A stretch of DNA of 36,452 nucleotides from JBFWML01 sp050251635 (GTDB lineage Bacteria; Campylobacterota; Campylobacteria; Campylobacterales; SZUA-545), in contig JBFWML010000021.1 in NCBI GenBank assembly GCA_050251635.1, positions 1 through 36,452 on the forward strand, given 5' to 3'. Below are positions 15,619 to 23,266 of this stretch, one piece after another. Under the pieces are notes generated by a model that made no database searches, had not been told where the DNA came from, and saw only the letters and a program-made list of their open reading frames with translations. Both the position numbers and the translations under genes were made by a program. The first letter of the stretch is position 1. The number at the start of each line of letters is the position of its first letter.

Positions 15619-16809
15619 ATGACCTACACCCAGCTACTCAAAAGTTATCCCGTTTTCCGCCGTTTTTGGACGATGTTTTTGCTGATGGACTTCGGCGCGT
15701 GGTTTAGCGTGGTGGCGATCTACACGCTGCTGACCGACTTTGGCGCGTCGCCCTTTATCATCGCTTTGGTAGCGGCGCTGCACTGGCTGCCCGGCGCCCT
15801 GCAGGCACCCGTCACCGGTGTTGTGATCGACCGGGTCAATGTAAAAAAACTGATGGTTGTTCTGGTAACGATCGAGCTGGTCGCCACGCTTTTGTTTTTA
15901 ACCGTGCGGGAGGCGGCGCTCATTGGGCTTTTGATGGCGCTGATTTTGGTGCGTATGAGCGCGGCAAGTTTCTTTTTTACCGCCTTTCAGGCCAGTCTGC
16001 CCCGTATTGTGGGGCGCGAAACGGCCCTTAGGCGGGCCAATGAACTCACGTCGCTGACCTGGTCGCTGACTTTTATTCTGGGCATGGCGCTGGGTGGCGT
16101 GGCGGTGGAGTTGTGGGGGACGGATGTCGCCTTTGTGCTCGATAGCGCGGTAATCGCGGCGGCGCTTTTGCTGCTGCTGCGAATCGATCTGCCCAAAAAG
16201 GCCGAACTGGCGGTAGCCAAGGCGTCGGAGCTACTTAAAGAGGGGTTTGACTACCTCAAAACCCACCGCAAAATTGTGGGCTATATTCTGCTGCACGCCA
16301 CCGTGGGGCTCACCAGCTTCGATGCATTGGTGACGCTGCTGGCCCAATATAACTACGCGCCGGAAATCTCCATTCCCATTGCGATCGGCGCGGTCAATGC
16401 CATGCGCGCGGCGGGGCTGTTTATCGGGCCGTTTTTCTTCCGGCGGTTTCAGGATGAGGCTAAGCTTATCTTCTGGCTGCTGATCGGTCAGGGGGCGGCG
16501 ATTTTTCTCTGGGCGGGTTTGCAGCACGACTTTTATCTGTCGATGATCGGGCTTTTGGCCACGGGCTTTTTTACCACCAGCCTCTGGTCGGCGACCTACA
16601 GCCTGATTTTACGCCACACCGACGAAGCGGTTTTGGGCCGCGTGGTGGCCTATAACGACATGACCTTTCTGCTGTTTAACGCCTTTACGGCGCTGCTGAT
16701 CGGGGTGATGGCGGGAGCGGGGATTGAGCTGTGGGTGATTACGGCGGTTTTGGGCGGGTTTTTCTGGGTGGCGGCGGGCCTATACAAGACCCGCCTTGCC
16801 AAGGGTTAG
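15619..16809 (+). CDS. MFS transporter (MFS_3/EntS-like)
   Basis: 396 residues and about twelve predicted transmembrane helices. The fold follows the MFS_3 group: FLLMDFGAWFSVVAIY in helix 1, GVVIDRVNVKK between helices 2 and 3 (the family's D-R-x-x-R/K loop), and RRANELTSLTWSL before helix 5. Substrate unknown; relatives export small molecules such as siderophores or drugs. There is no ribosome-binding site, and a -10 box lies seven bases before the ATG. Its end forms a hairpin with yceI. Confidence 0.87.
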   Translation: MTYTQLLKSYPVFRRFWTMFLLMDFGAWFSVVAIYTLLTDFGASPFIIALVAALHWLPGALQAPVTGVVIDRVNVKKLMVVLVTIELVATLLFLTVREAALIGLLMALILVRMSAASFFFTAFQASLPRIVGRETALRRANELTSLTWSLTFILGMALGGVAVELWGTDVAFVLDSAVIAAALLLLLRIDLPKKAELAVAKASELLKEGFDYLKTHRKIVGYILLHATVGLTSFDALVTLLAQYNYAPEISIPIAIGAVNAMRAAGLFIGPFFFRRFQDEAKLIFWLLIGQGAAIFLWAGLQHDFYLSMIGLLATGFFTTSLWSATYSLILRHTDEAVLGRVVAYNDMTFLLFNAFTALLIGVMAGAGIELWVITAVLGGFFWVAAGLYKTRLAKG

Positions 16810-16827
16810 GCGTTACTTTTTAACGCC
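16809..16827. terminator. Hairpin shared by the convergent MFS and yceI genes
   Basis: GGCGTTA, loop CTTTT, TAACGCC: a perfect 7-bp stem that spans the end of the MFS gene and the yceI stop codon. There is no classical T-tract outside the loop. Confidence 0.45.
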
Positions 16828-17385
16828 GTTGCCTTCAACTTCGATCAGCAGCTTAACGGTGTCGCTCACAACGACGCCGCCGGTTTCAAGAGCTTTGTTC
16901 CAAGTAATGGCGAAATCGTTGCGGTTGATTTGGCCGCTCAGGACAAAGCCCGCTTTGGCATTCCCCCACGGATCGACCGCCGTACCGCCGAATTCGTAAT
17001 CGAGTTCAACGCTCTTTTTAACCCCTTTGATGCTCAAATCGCCGATCACCTTGCCGTTTTTAAACCCGGTCATAACGAAGGTCATCTTGGGGTGTTTGGC
17101 CACGTCGAAAAAGTCGGGGCTGCGCAGATGGTCGTCGCGCTTAACGATACCGGTATCGATGGCGGCCACGTCGATCGACGCGTTCATCCTGGACGGCACG
17201 CCGCTTTTGGGATCGAGCGAGAAGTCCCCCTCGAAGGTGCCGAAATTGCCGCGCACGGTGCTGATCATCAGGTGCTTGACCGAAAAGCCCACGTTGGTGT
17301 GCGTCACATCAACCTTGTAATCCTGCGCAAAAAGCGCCATCGGCGCGGCGATCAGGGCCGCGAAAAAGAGGTTTTTCAGTTGCAT
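16813..17385 (-). CDS. yceI: YceI-family periplasmic lipocalin-like protein
   Basis: 190 residues with a signal peptide at 1-20 (FAALIAAPMALFA) and then the complete YceI barrel: DYKVDVTHTNVGFSVKHLM, STVRGNFGTFEGDFSLD, DDHLRSPDFFDVAKHPKMTF and GDLSIKGVKKSVELD. Family members bind isoprenoid-like lipids in the periplasm, and some respond to stress or pH. The start overlaps the end of the upstream Spy-like gene by 10 bases, so it is the last gene of the regulator-kinase-Spy-YceI set. Confidence 0.92.
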   Translation of the reverse strand: MQLKNLFFAALIAAPMALFAQDYKVDVTHTNVGFSVKHLMISTVRGNFGTFEGDFSLDPKSGVPSRMNASIDVAAIDTGIVKRDDHLRSPDFFDVAKHPKMTFVMTGFKNGKVIGDLSIKGVKKSVELDYEFGGTAVDPWGNAKAGFVLSGQINRNDFAITWNKALETGGVVVSDTVKLLIEVEGNGVKK

Positions 17386-17822
17386 TTTTTACCCCTTTGC
17401 TCGCCCTTGGGGCCGCAGCTGCCGCGTTTTTCGCCGCAACTGGAAACCGCCGCGCTAAACGCTTCGCGCTGGGCGGGAGTCAACACGCCGTGGATTTTCT
17501 CGTGGAAATCGGCGCACGCCTTGATGCGGGCCTCGATGGGCGCTTGTTTGGCCTTGATAAAGGCTTTGCGATCGAACTTATCCTTGCCAAAGGCCTCCAT
17601 CGCGGCGGCGGGGTTCATTGCCTCCAGATCGATCAGCGCCTTGCGGTGATCGCGCACGATGGCGTCGAGTTTGCTCTCCTGATCGGCGCTCAGCTCCAGC
17701 GACCAAAGCGCATCCATCATGGCAAAATTCGGGCCGCCCATTCCGCCCTTGCCGCCGCAAGCGGACGCGGAAAACGCCAGCAAAGATACAGCCGCCAAAG
17801 CGGCCAACATCAACCGTTTCAT
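17376..17822 (-). CDS. Spy/CpxP-like periplasmic protein
   Basis: 148 residues. A signal peptide at about 1-21 is followed by a small all-helical protein with two LTxxQ-type motifs, L-S-A-D-Q (in SLELSADQESKL) and L-T-P-A-Q (in VLTPAQREAF), the hallmark of Spy/CpxP/ZraP proteins. It is cysteine-containing and Gly/Lys-rich at both ends (CGGKGGMGG; CGEKRGSCGPKG), which could bind metal. Members act as periplasmic chaperones or feedback inhibitors of their kinase. It lies directly downstream of a sensor kinase, as cpxP and zraP do in their regulons. Confidence 0.8.
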   Translation of the reverse strand: MKRLMLAALAAVSLLAFSASACGGKGGMGGPNFAMMDALWSLELSADQESKLDAIVRDHRKALIDLEAMNPAAAMEAFGKDKFDRKAFIKAKQAPIEARIKACADFHEKIHGVLTPAQREAFSAAVSSCGEKRGSCGPKGEQRGKKCN

Positions 17823-17890
17823 GTTGACTCCTTGTGTGAGGTTGAATTACAGAAACTATTGTGCCAGATTTAGCGTGGAGGTTGCGTGAA

Positions 17891-19036
17891 CTACCAGCTC
17901 ACACAAAAACAACTTCCTTCGCCTCTTTTTTCTTCCACTTCGATTTTAAATCCGTTGCGTTCGCACAGCTCTTTCACAATCCCAAGCCCCAGACCAAAGC
18001 CGCCCTGGGACTCCTCCAGCCGCGTAAAGCGTTCAAAAATCCGCTTGCGATCGGCCGCGGCAATCCCCGGCCCTTCGTCAATAACGCACAGCCGCCGCCC
18101 GGCAAGGGTGACCGTGATGCTGCCGCCGGTGCGGTTGTATTTGATGGCGTTGGAAAAGAGATTATCCAAAATACGGGCCATCTCGCGCCCGTCGGCCACG
18201 GGGGGTTCGTAGCCCTGCGGCTCAAAAACCCAGCGGATATTGCGCACCCGCCCGGCGGGTTCGAGAAACTCGATGCGCTGTCTGACCAGTCCGGCCAAAT
18301 CCAGCTCGGCCACCGTGCGCCGTTCGCGGGCATCAAGCGTCACATGGGCCAGATCGTCATAGACCACCTTAAGCGTGCGCGCCGCCACCGCGATGCGATC
18401 GAGGCGCTTTTGATCGCGCTCGTCCAGCGAGGCTTTGTTGATCCCTTCGATACTCATCAAAATGGCCGAAATGGGGGTGGTCAACTCATGGGTGGTGTCT
18501 TTGATAAAGCGGTCAAGCAGCTCGATCGTCTGACGCAGGGGGCGTAAAAACAGGTGGGACAAAAAGGCGGCGATCGCCATAAAAAAGACAAAGGCCCCGG
18601 TGCCGATCAGCACCATATTCCATTTGAGCTGCTCAAAGGCGGCGGCGTTAACGGGGGAGCGCACCGAAAGCGCCGCCGCATCGGCCCGCGGGGAGAGTTC
18701 GCGGATAAGATAGCGGTAGCCGCCGTCAACCAAAAAGCGCTCATTGCCCTGAGTCTTATCACAGCGGGGCACCACGGGCAGATCAAAATCCCCCGCAAGC
18801 TTGCGGCCGCGCTCATCGAGCAGCGCCCACTCCACCCCTTCGGGCGGACGCACGCCCGCGCGCAGCATCCGCCCGGCGTTAAAGGCCACCAGACGCAGTT
18901 CGTTTTGCTGCTGTTTGTGAATCTCCGCGCTGTGGACGCGATGGTAGCCATAGCCCAAAATCCCCAAAAAGAGCGCCAGCGAACCGGCATAGAGCAGCAA
19001 AAAACGAATCAGGGTTTTGCGTTCGGCCTTATGCAT
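17891..19036 (-). CDS. Sensor histidine kinase (envelope-stress type)
   Basis: 381 residues. Transmembrane helix 1 is at about 10-30, a periplasmic domain of about 105 residues follows, and helix 2 lies at about 139-163. The HisKA domain has H183 in TTHELTTPIS, and the HATPase domain has N-box FSNAIKY (N296), G1 box DEGPGI (from 320) and G2 box GGFGLGLGI. There is no clear HAMP domain; helix 2 runs almost straight into the dimerisation helix. It overlaps the response-regulator gene by 8 bases, so the two form a cognate pair. The downstream Spy-like and YceI proteins suggest that the pair senses envelope, metal or periplasmic stress. Confidence 0.92.
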   Translation of the reverse strand: MHKAERKTLIRFLLLYAGSLALFLGILGYGYHRVHSAEIHKQQQNELRLVAFNAGRMLRAGVRPPEGVEWALLDERGRKLAGDFDLPVVPRCDKTQGNERFLVDGGYRYLIRELSPRADAAALSVRSPVNAAAFEQLKWNMVLIGTGAFVFFMAIAAFLSHLFLRPLRQTIELLDRFIKDTTHELTTPISAILMSIEGINKASLDERDQKRLDRIAVAARTLKVVYDDLAHVTLDARERRTVAELDLAGLVRQRIEFLEPAGRVRNIRWVFEPQGYEPPVADGREMARILDNLFSNAIKYNRTGGSITVTLAGRRLCVIDEGPGIAAADRKRIFERFTRLEESQGGFGLGLGIVKELCERNGFKIEVEEKRGEGSCFCVSW

Positions 19037-19712
19037 GATGGTTCTCCTGCAGGCGGTAGCCCACGCCGCGAAGCGTCTCGATGCAGTCGCGGCCGATCAG
19101 CTTACGCAGGTTTTTTAGGTGGGTTCTTAAACTCATTTCGCTCGGCTCCTCGCCCACGCCCCAAAGCCTGTCCGCCACCAGCTCGCGCGGCACCACGCGG
19201 CCGCGGTTTTCGGCCAGCAATTTTAAAAGCGCGTACTCCTTAGGCGGCAGCGTGTGTTCACCCTGCGGCGTAATAAGACGGTTGGCCTCCACCAAAAACC
19301 GCGCCCCGCCGCCGAGATCGACCCCCTCCTGCGCCCGGTGAAAAAAACGGCGTTTTAAAAGCGCCTCGATGCGGATGGCCAGCTCTTTGAGCTCAAAGGG
19401 TTTGCGCAGATAGTCGTCGCACCCGGCGTTAAAGCCCTTGGAGAGGTCTTCGACGGTATTGAGCGAAGTCATAAAAACCGCCGGGGTTTCGTTGCCGTTT
19501 TTACGGATTTCGTGCAGAAAATCAAAGCCGTTCTGACCCGGCAGCTTGACATCCAGCAGCAGCAGATCGCAGGGGGTTTCATAGAGCCGCTCTTCGGCCT
19601 CGCGGGCATTAAACGCGCCCACGACGCGGTAGCCTTGGTCTTCTAAATATTCACTCACAATCTCATGCAGCGCCGGATCGTCTTCAAGCAGTAACAGGGT
19701 GGCTTTTTCCAT
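19029..19712 (-). CDS. OmpR-family response regulator
   Basis: 227 residues. The receiver domain at 1-120 has the acidic pocket E10-D11-D12, phosphoacceptor D54 (LLLDVKLPGQ), T82 and K104. The C-terminal winged-helix DNA-binding domain covers 130-227 (LPPKEYALLKLLAENRGRVV; SLRTHLKNLRKLIG; ETLRGVGYRL). It is the first gene of the leftward set with the kinase, Spy-like and YceI genes, and probably controls them. The -10 box CATAAT is only six bases before the ATG and no ribosome-binding site is seen, so translation is probably leaderless. Confidence 0.95.
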   Translation of the reverse strand: MEKATLLLLEDDPALHEIVSEYLEDQGYRVVGAFNAREAEERLYETPCDLLLLDVKLPGQNGFDFLHEIRKNGNETPAVFMTSLNTVEDLSKGFNAGCDDYLRKPFELKELAIRIEALLKRRFFHRAQEGVDLGGGARFLVEANRLITPQGEHTLPPKEYALLKLLAENRGRVVPRELVADRLWGVGEEPSEMSLRTHLKNLRKLIGRDCIETLRGVGYRLQENHHA

Positions 19713-19718
19713 GGGGCG

Positions 19719-19762
19719 ATTATGCCCGCCAAATCGTGAAGCCAGCGTGATGGGAGTATTAT
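19719..19762. promoter_or_regulatory. Divergent -10 boxes of the response regulator and the 19784 kinase
   Basis: Minus strand: CATAAT at 19719-19724, six bases before the regulator ATG. Plus strand: TATTAT at 19757-19762, 21 bases before the kinase ATG. A divergently shared region could place both under the same regulator. Confidence 0.45.
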
Positions 19763-19783
19763 TTCTTTCATCAGGGGGTGTCT

Positions 19784-21709
19784 ATGAAGGGGTGGATTGC
19801 CGCGTTTTTGTGGCTGGGATGGGCGGTTTGTTTACAGGCAGCGGTTACGATCGACGGGTCGCGGGAGGTTTATGAACTCGGCGGCGCGTTAGAGGTGCTG
19901 GAGGATAAAACCGGGCAGATGACGCTGGACGCGGCGCGCCAAAGCGGCGGCTTTGTTGCCAGCCGGGGCGTTCACGCCAGTTACGGTTTTACCCATTCGG
20001 CCTACTGGGCGCGCGCGACGCTGCACAACGCAACCGACCATGCGCAGCGGTTTTTATTGGTTCAGCGCGAACAGTCGCTGGATTTTTGGGACGTGCATCT
20101 GCTGCGCGGCGACGGTTCGATCAAAACGCTGCTGCTGGGCGACAGGCGGCCTTTGGAAACCCGCGAATACCCCCACCGCTACTCCATCGCGCCGATCGAA
20201 CTGGCCCCCGGCGAAACGGCAACGCTCTATATGCGCCATCAGGCCAGTCAGGCGATTATCCTTTCGATGGCGCTCTTTAGCGAAGCAGCCTTCGCCAAAA
20301 ACGAGGCGATCGAGACGCTCTGGTTTGGCATCGGCTTTGGGATTATGGGCGTTATGGCGCTTTATAACCTCTTTGTCTGGCTGGTTATCCGCGAGCGGGC
20401 CTATCTGTACTATGTGGCCTATGTCGGCTCGCAGCTGGTGATGCAGTTTGTGGTCATTTCCGGCTTTGCCTACTGGCTGCTGCCGTCGCTGCCTTTAAGC
20501 TGGTACAGCGAAATCTATCTCTACGCCCAAAACGCCCTCATCTTCTTTACCGTGCTTTTTACGATGAACTTTCTCGAAACCCGCACTCAAGCGCCGAAGC
20601 TGAACCGCATTTTGCAAGCGATCGCCGTGCTGGCCGTGGTATTCATGGCGGCACACGCCATCCATTACCATCCGGCGATCGAGCAGCTGAACCTCCTAAC
20701 GGCACTGGTTTCCGTGGCGGTGATGCTGATCGCGGGCATCAAACTCTGGCTCAAAAAATTTCCGGCGGCGCGGTTTTATACGATTGCATGGGTTTTCTAC
20801 CTGCTGGGCACGATGGTTTCGCTGCTGGGTTTTATGGGGTTTTACGGCGTGGATTTCTGGATCAAAACCGCCATGGCTTCGGGCACGGCGCTGGAGGTGA
20901 CGCTGATTTCGCTGGCACTCGCCGAAAAGTTCCGCATTTTGCGCGAAGAGCGCGAAGCGGCGGTGCGGGCCTTGATGGAGCAGTCGCAAAAAAACGCGCG
21001 TCAGGAGCAACTGCTCGTGCAACAATCCAAAATGGCCGAGATCGGCCATATTTTCGGCATGGTGGCCCACCAGTGGAAGCAGCCGCTTAATGCCATTGCG
21101 CTGGTATCGCAAAATCTGCGGGATGAAAGCGCGCAGGCGATCGCCACGCCTGAAAGCATTGCGGAGGATACGCGGCGGATCGAAAAACAGGTCGATTACA
21201 TGGCCCGCACGATTACCGATTTTCAGAACTTTCTTAAGCCCGGCCGCCAAAAACTGCCCTTTGACCTCAGCACCGCGCTTAAGGAGGTCATTGCGCTGAT
21301 TGAACCCGTCGCCGCGCGCCACCGGGCGGCCATCCGTCTGCAAACCGAAGCGCAAGCGCCGATCGAAGGGTTTAAAAACGAGTTTATGCAGGTGGTTTTA
21401 AACCTCATCAACAACGCGATCGAGAGCATCGCCCAAAGCGGCCGCGCGGGGGAAATCGGCATTGCGCTGCACAAAGAGGCCGATCGCTACCGCCTTGAGA
21501 TTCAAGACAACGGCGCGGGCCTCGCGGCGGCGATGCAGGGGCGGATTTTTGAGCAGTTCGCCTCCACCAAGGGCGAAAAGGGCACGGGGCTGGGGCTGTA
21601 TATGGCGCGGATGATCATTGAAGAAAAAATGGGGGGCAAAATCGCCCTGGAAGGGCTGGAAAACGGGGCAAAGGTGCGGATCGAACTGCCGCTGGGGGCG
21701 AAGGCTTAA
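19784..21709 (+). CDS. 7TMR-DISM sensor histidine kinase (first copy)
   Basis: 641 residues. A signal peptide covers about 1-20, and a periplasmic 7TMR-DISM extracellular domain 25-165 (YGFTHSAYWARATLHN). Seven transmembrane helices span about 178-378. A coiled coil at 385-420 leads to HisKA with H429 in MVAHQWKQPLNAI. HATPase follows with N-box NLINNAIESI (N544), D575 in IQDNGAGL, and GEKGTGLGLYMA (598-608). The 7TM unit probably senses a ligand such as a sugar or other small molecule. No response regulator adjoins it, so it is an orphan kinase. I prefer the ATG at 19784 over a GTG two codons earlier because AGGGGGTG fits it better. Confidence 0.92.
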   Translation: MKGWIAAFLWLGWAVCLQAAVTIDGSREVYELGGALEVLEDKTGQMTLDAARQSGGFVASRGVHASYGFTHSAYWARATLHNATDHAQRFLLVQREQSLDFWDVHLLRGDGSIKTLLLGDRRPLETREYPHRYSIAPIELAPGETATLYMRHQASQAIILSMALFSEAAFAKNEAIETLWFGIGFGIMGVMALYNLFVWLVIRERAYLYYVAYVGSQLVMQFVVISGFAYWLLPSLPLSWYSEIYLYAQNALIFFTVLFTMNFLETRTQAPKLNRILQAIAVLAVVFMAAHAIHYHPAIEQLNLLTALVSVAVMLIAGIKLWLKKFPAARFYTIAWVFYLLGTMVSLLGFMGFYGVDFWIKTAMASGTALEVTLISLALAEKFRILREEREAAVRALMEQSQKNARQEQLLVQQSKMAEIGHIFGMVAHQWKQPLNAIALVSQNLRDESAQAIATPESIAEDTRRIEKQVDYMARTITDFQNFLKPGRQKLPFDLSTALKEVIALIEPVAARHRAAIRLQTEAQAPIEGFKNEFMQVVLNLINNAIESIAQSGRAGEIGIALHKEADRYRLEIQDNGAGLAAAMQGRIFEQFASTKGEKGTGLGLYMARMIIEEKMGGKIALEGLENGAKVRIELPLGAKA

Positions 21710-21876
21710 GCGTCCATTTTCAAGGCGCGCTTAAAGTCGCTCCAGCTGGAAAGCTGCGCGGAGTGCGGATGGGCGCCGGGGGATGCGGGAACATTGGCGG
21801 CCTTGGATCGAAGGCTTCTTGACGCCCTTGCCTCAGAGTAACGGCGCTCTTTGGGGGCTTGTAAAACGGCTTTCAT
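21706..21876 (-). CDS. Small basic protein, 56 residues, unknown
   Basis: An open frame of 56 codons plus stop with a strong Shine-Dalgarno AAAGGAG five bases before the ATG and a candidate -10 box (GATAAT, 21906-21911 on the minus strand) 29 bases upstream. The N-terminal half is basic and Arg/Ser/Ala-rich (KERRYSEARASRSLRSKAA). The middle is Pro/Gly-rich (PASPGAHPH), and the C-terminus looks helical and amphipathic (SSWSDFKRALKM). No family is recognised. It overlaps the 3' end of the kinase gene by 4 bases, convergently. The good translation signals make it likely to be real. Confidence 0.6.
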   Translation of the reverse strand: MKAVLQAPKERRYSEARASRSLRSKAANVPASPGAHPHSAQLSSWSDFKRALKMDA

Positions 21877-21905
21877 TATTACTCCTTTCTTGTTGGAATA
21901 AAACC

Positions 21906-22002
21906 ATTATCCCCGCCCTTCATAACCAAAAAGAGACAACCGCCAACCGGACATCAGGCTTTCCGCATTACAATGGCGGCATCGCAAATACATCGATATA
22001 CT
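21906..22002. promoter_or_regulatory. Promoter region of the small ORF and of the HEPN cassette
   Basis: Minus strand: GATAAT (21906-21911) for the 56-residue ORF. Plus strand: two candidate -10 boxes for the HEPN gene, TACAAT (21969-21974, in the ATTACAATGGCGG context seen elsewhere) and TATACT (21997-22002). The second is 14 bases before the ATG and overlaps nothing else. Confidence 0.4.
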
Positions 22003-22016
22003 ACAAAGGAAGGGAA

Positions 22017-22412
22017 ATGGAGAACCGCTGGAAACAACGCTTTGCCAGCTACAAAAAAGCATTAGCCGCCTTGGAATCGGGCATCGCCAGCACCCAAACC
22101 CCTACCATGCTGGAAAAAGACGGGGTCATCCAGCGTTTTGAATTTACCTTTGAGTTGGCATGGAAAACATTGCAGGATTATCTGACCAATCAAGGATATT
22201 TAGATATTGGCGGCCCTAGAAATACATTACGCCAAGCCTTTGCGGATGGCATTCTCGAAAACGGCGATGAATGGATGGCAATCCTAGAGGATCGAAACCT
22301 TATGACCCACACCTATGACGAAGCAACCAGCGAAAGGGTTTTTGAGCGTATTTTACAAACCTATCTTCCCTTGCTGCAACAACTATCGCAGCGCTTGGGG
22401 CAACTGCTTTGA
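22017..22412 (+). CDS. HEPN-domain protein, HepT/HI0074 type (nucleotidyltransferase partner)
   Basis: 131 residues, all-helical, of the HI0074/TIGR01987 'nucleotidyltransferase substrate-binding' group. The blocks RFEFTFELAWKTLQDYL (40-56), GGPRNTLRQAF (65-75) and EDRNLMTHTYDE (91-102) are diagnostic. The last contains R93-x4-H98-x-Y100, the exact RX4HXY motif of HepT ribonucleases; in type VII HepT-MntA pairs the tyrosine is AMPylated by MntA. AAGGAAGGGAA precedes the ATG. The stop codon overlaps the start of the nucleotidyltransferase gene (TTGA), so the two are translationally coupled. GC content is visibly lower than in the neighbours, suggesting transfer. Confidence 0.9.
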   Translation: MENRWKQRFASYKKALAALESGIASTQTPTMLEKDGVIQRFEFTFELAWKTLQDYLTNQGYLDIGGPRNTLRQAFADGILENGDEWMAILEDRNLMTHTYDEATSERVFERILQTYLPLLQQLSQRLGQLL

Positions 22413-23266
22413 GTCTGCAGCATCCGCAACTTCCCCTTGAAATTATTCATAGAATCCAACAAGCCGCACAAGAAACAAAAGAGATTGACAGGATTGTGCT
22501 TTACGGCTCTCGCGCTCGCGGAGAGTGCCGGGATAATTCAGATATCGATCTCGCCGTCAAGGGCGCGTTATCGCCCTTGCAACTGGGGACATTTCGAGAA
22601 AAGCTAGAAAAGCTCCCAGTGCCCCAGAAATTCGATCTACTGCTGCATGATCAGGTGGAGAATGGCGCATTGCTGGAAAAAATCCGCCAAGACGGGGTGA
22701 CCATTTATCCTATCTTTGCAACGCCGTTTTACCACCATCCGTGGCCCAACGGTTTTTTCCCCCCAAACGCCGCCCGTTTGGTTCTTGGCTCCACTCCGCC
22801 GCCCCGCTTTTGTGCTGGCAAGACTGAAAAGGGCGATGTTAATTTTTTTTATGGGAGCAAAGATAATCGTCTTTGGCCGATGCTCCTTTCAGACAGTGAA
22901 ACACCCGAAGAGTTTCTTGAAAAACACCGAACCGCCATGGCGGATATGGTGCTTCGCTTTGCCCGATCGGACGAAAATGCCAATGATGACGGAATGCTGA
23001 TTCTGGATACACTGGAGGTGCGGCAACTTTTACGGGCCCACCCGACTATTGAGCAAATCGGCTGCACCAGCCAAAAAGTGTTCGATCTACTACGCAAAGA
23101 GATCAATCGCTTTGGCATCGAGTTTACCGGCTACAATGAAACCAAAACACGGTGCCGGTTTCAATTAGACGGGCGGTGGATCGATGTCTGGATTCTCCCC
23201 TCCCCGTCCCCTAGAAACAGCAAGAAAGACCCACGTGAAGCATACAAAGCATTTTTAGGTGAATAA
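22409..23266 (+). CDS. MntA-like nucleotidyltransferase fused to a uracil-DNA-glycosylase-like domain
   Basis: 285 residues in one uninterrupted frame. Residues 1-100 are a minimal nucleotidyltransferase: L-Y-G33-S34-RARGECRDNS-D45-I-D47 is a perfect GSX10DXD motif, and this part ends LLEKIRQDGVTIY, where stand-alone homologues stop. Residues 105-285 resemble a uracil/hypoxanthine-DNA-glycosylase-superfamily domain: HHPWPNGFFPPNAARLVLGS, STPPPRF (128-134), VNFFYGSKDNRLWP (144-157) and ILPSPSPRNS (262-271), the last in the place of the active-site loop. Those assignments are from memory of the families. The start is TTG, overlapping the HEPN stop. The stop is immediately followed by the ispG ATG. 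The fusion suggests an antitoxin coupled to DNA-base recognition or repair. Confidence 0.82.
   Translation: MSLQHPQLPLEIIHRIQQAAQETKEIDRIVLYGSRARGECRDNSDIDLAVKGALSPLQLGTFREKLEKLPVPQKFDLLLHDQVENGALLEKIRQDGVTIYPIFATPFYHHPWPNGFFPPNAARLVLGSTPPPRFCAGKTEKGDVNFFYGSKDNRLWPMLLSDSETPEEFLEKHRTAMADMVLRFARSDENANDDGMLILDTLEVRQLLRAHPTIEQIGCTSQKVFDLLRKEINRFGIEFTGYNETKTRCRFQLDGRWIDVWILPSPSPRNSKKDPREAYKAFLGE

Noticed and set aside
22409..23266. Sequencing or assembly error joining two genes
   Set aside because: The frame is continuous, the linker (about residues 101-110) has no stop or start signals, composition is uniform and the frame ends cleanly before ispG. It is kept as a real fusion, to be confirmed with reads.
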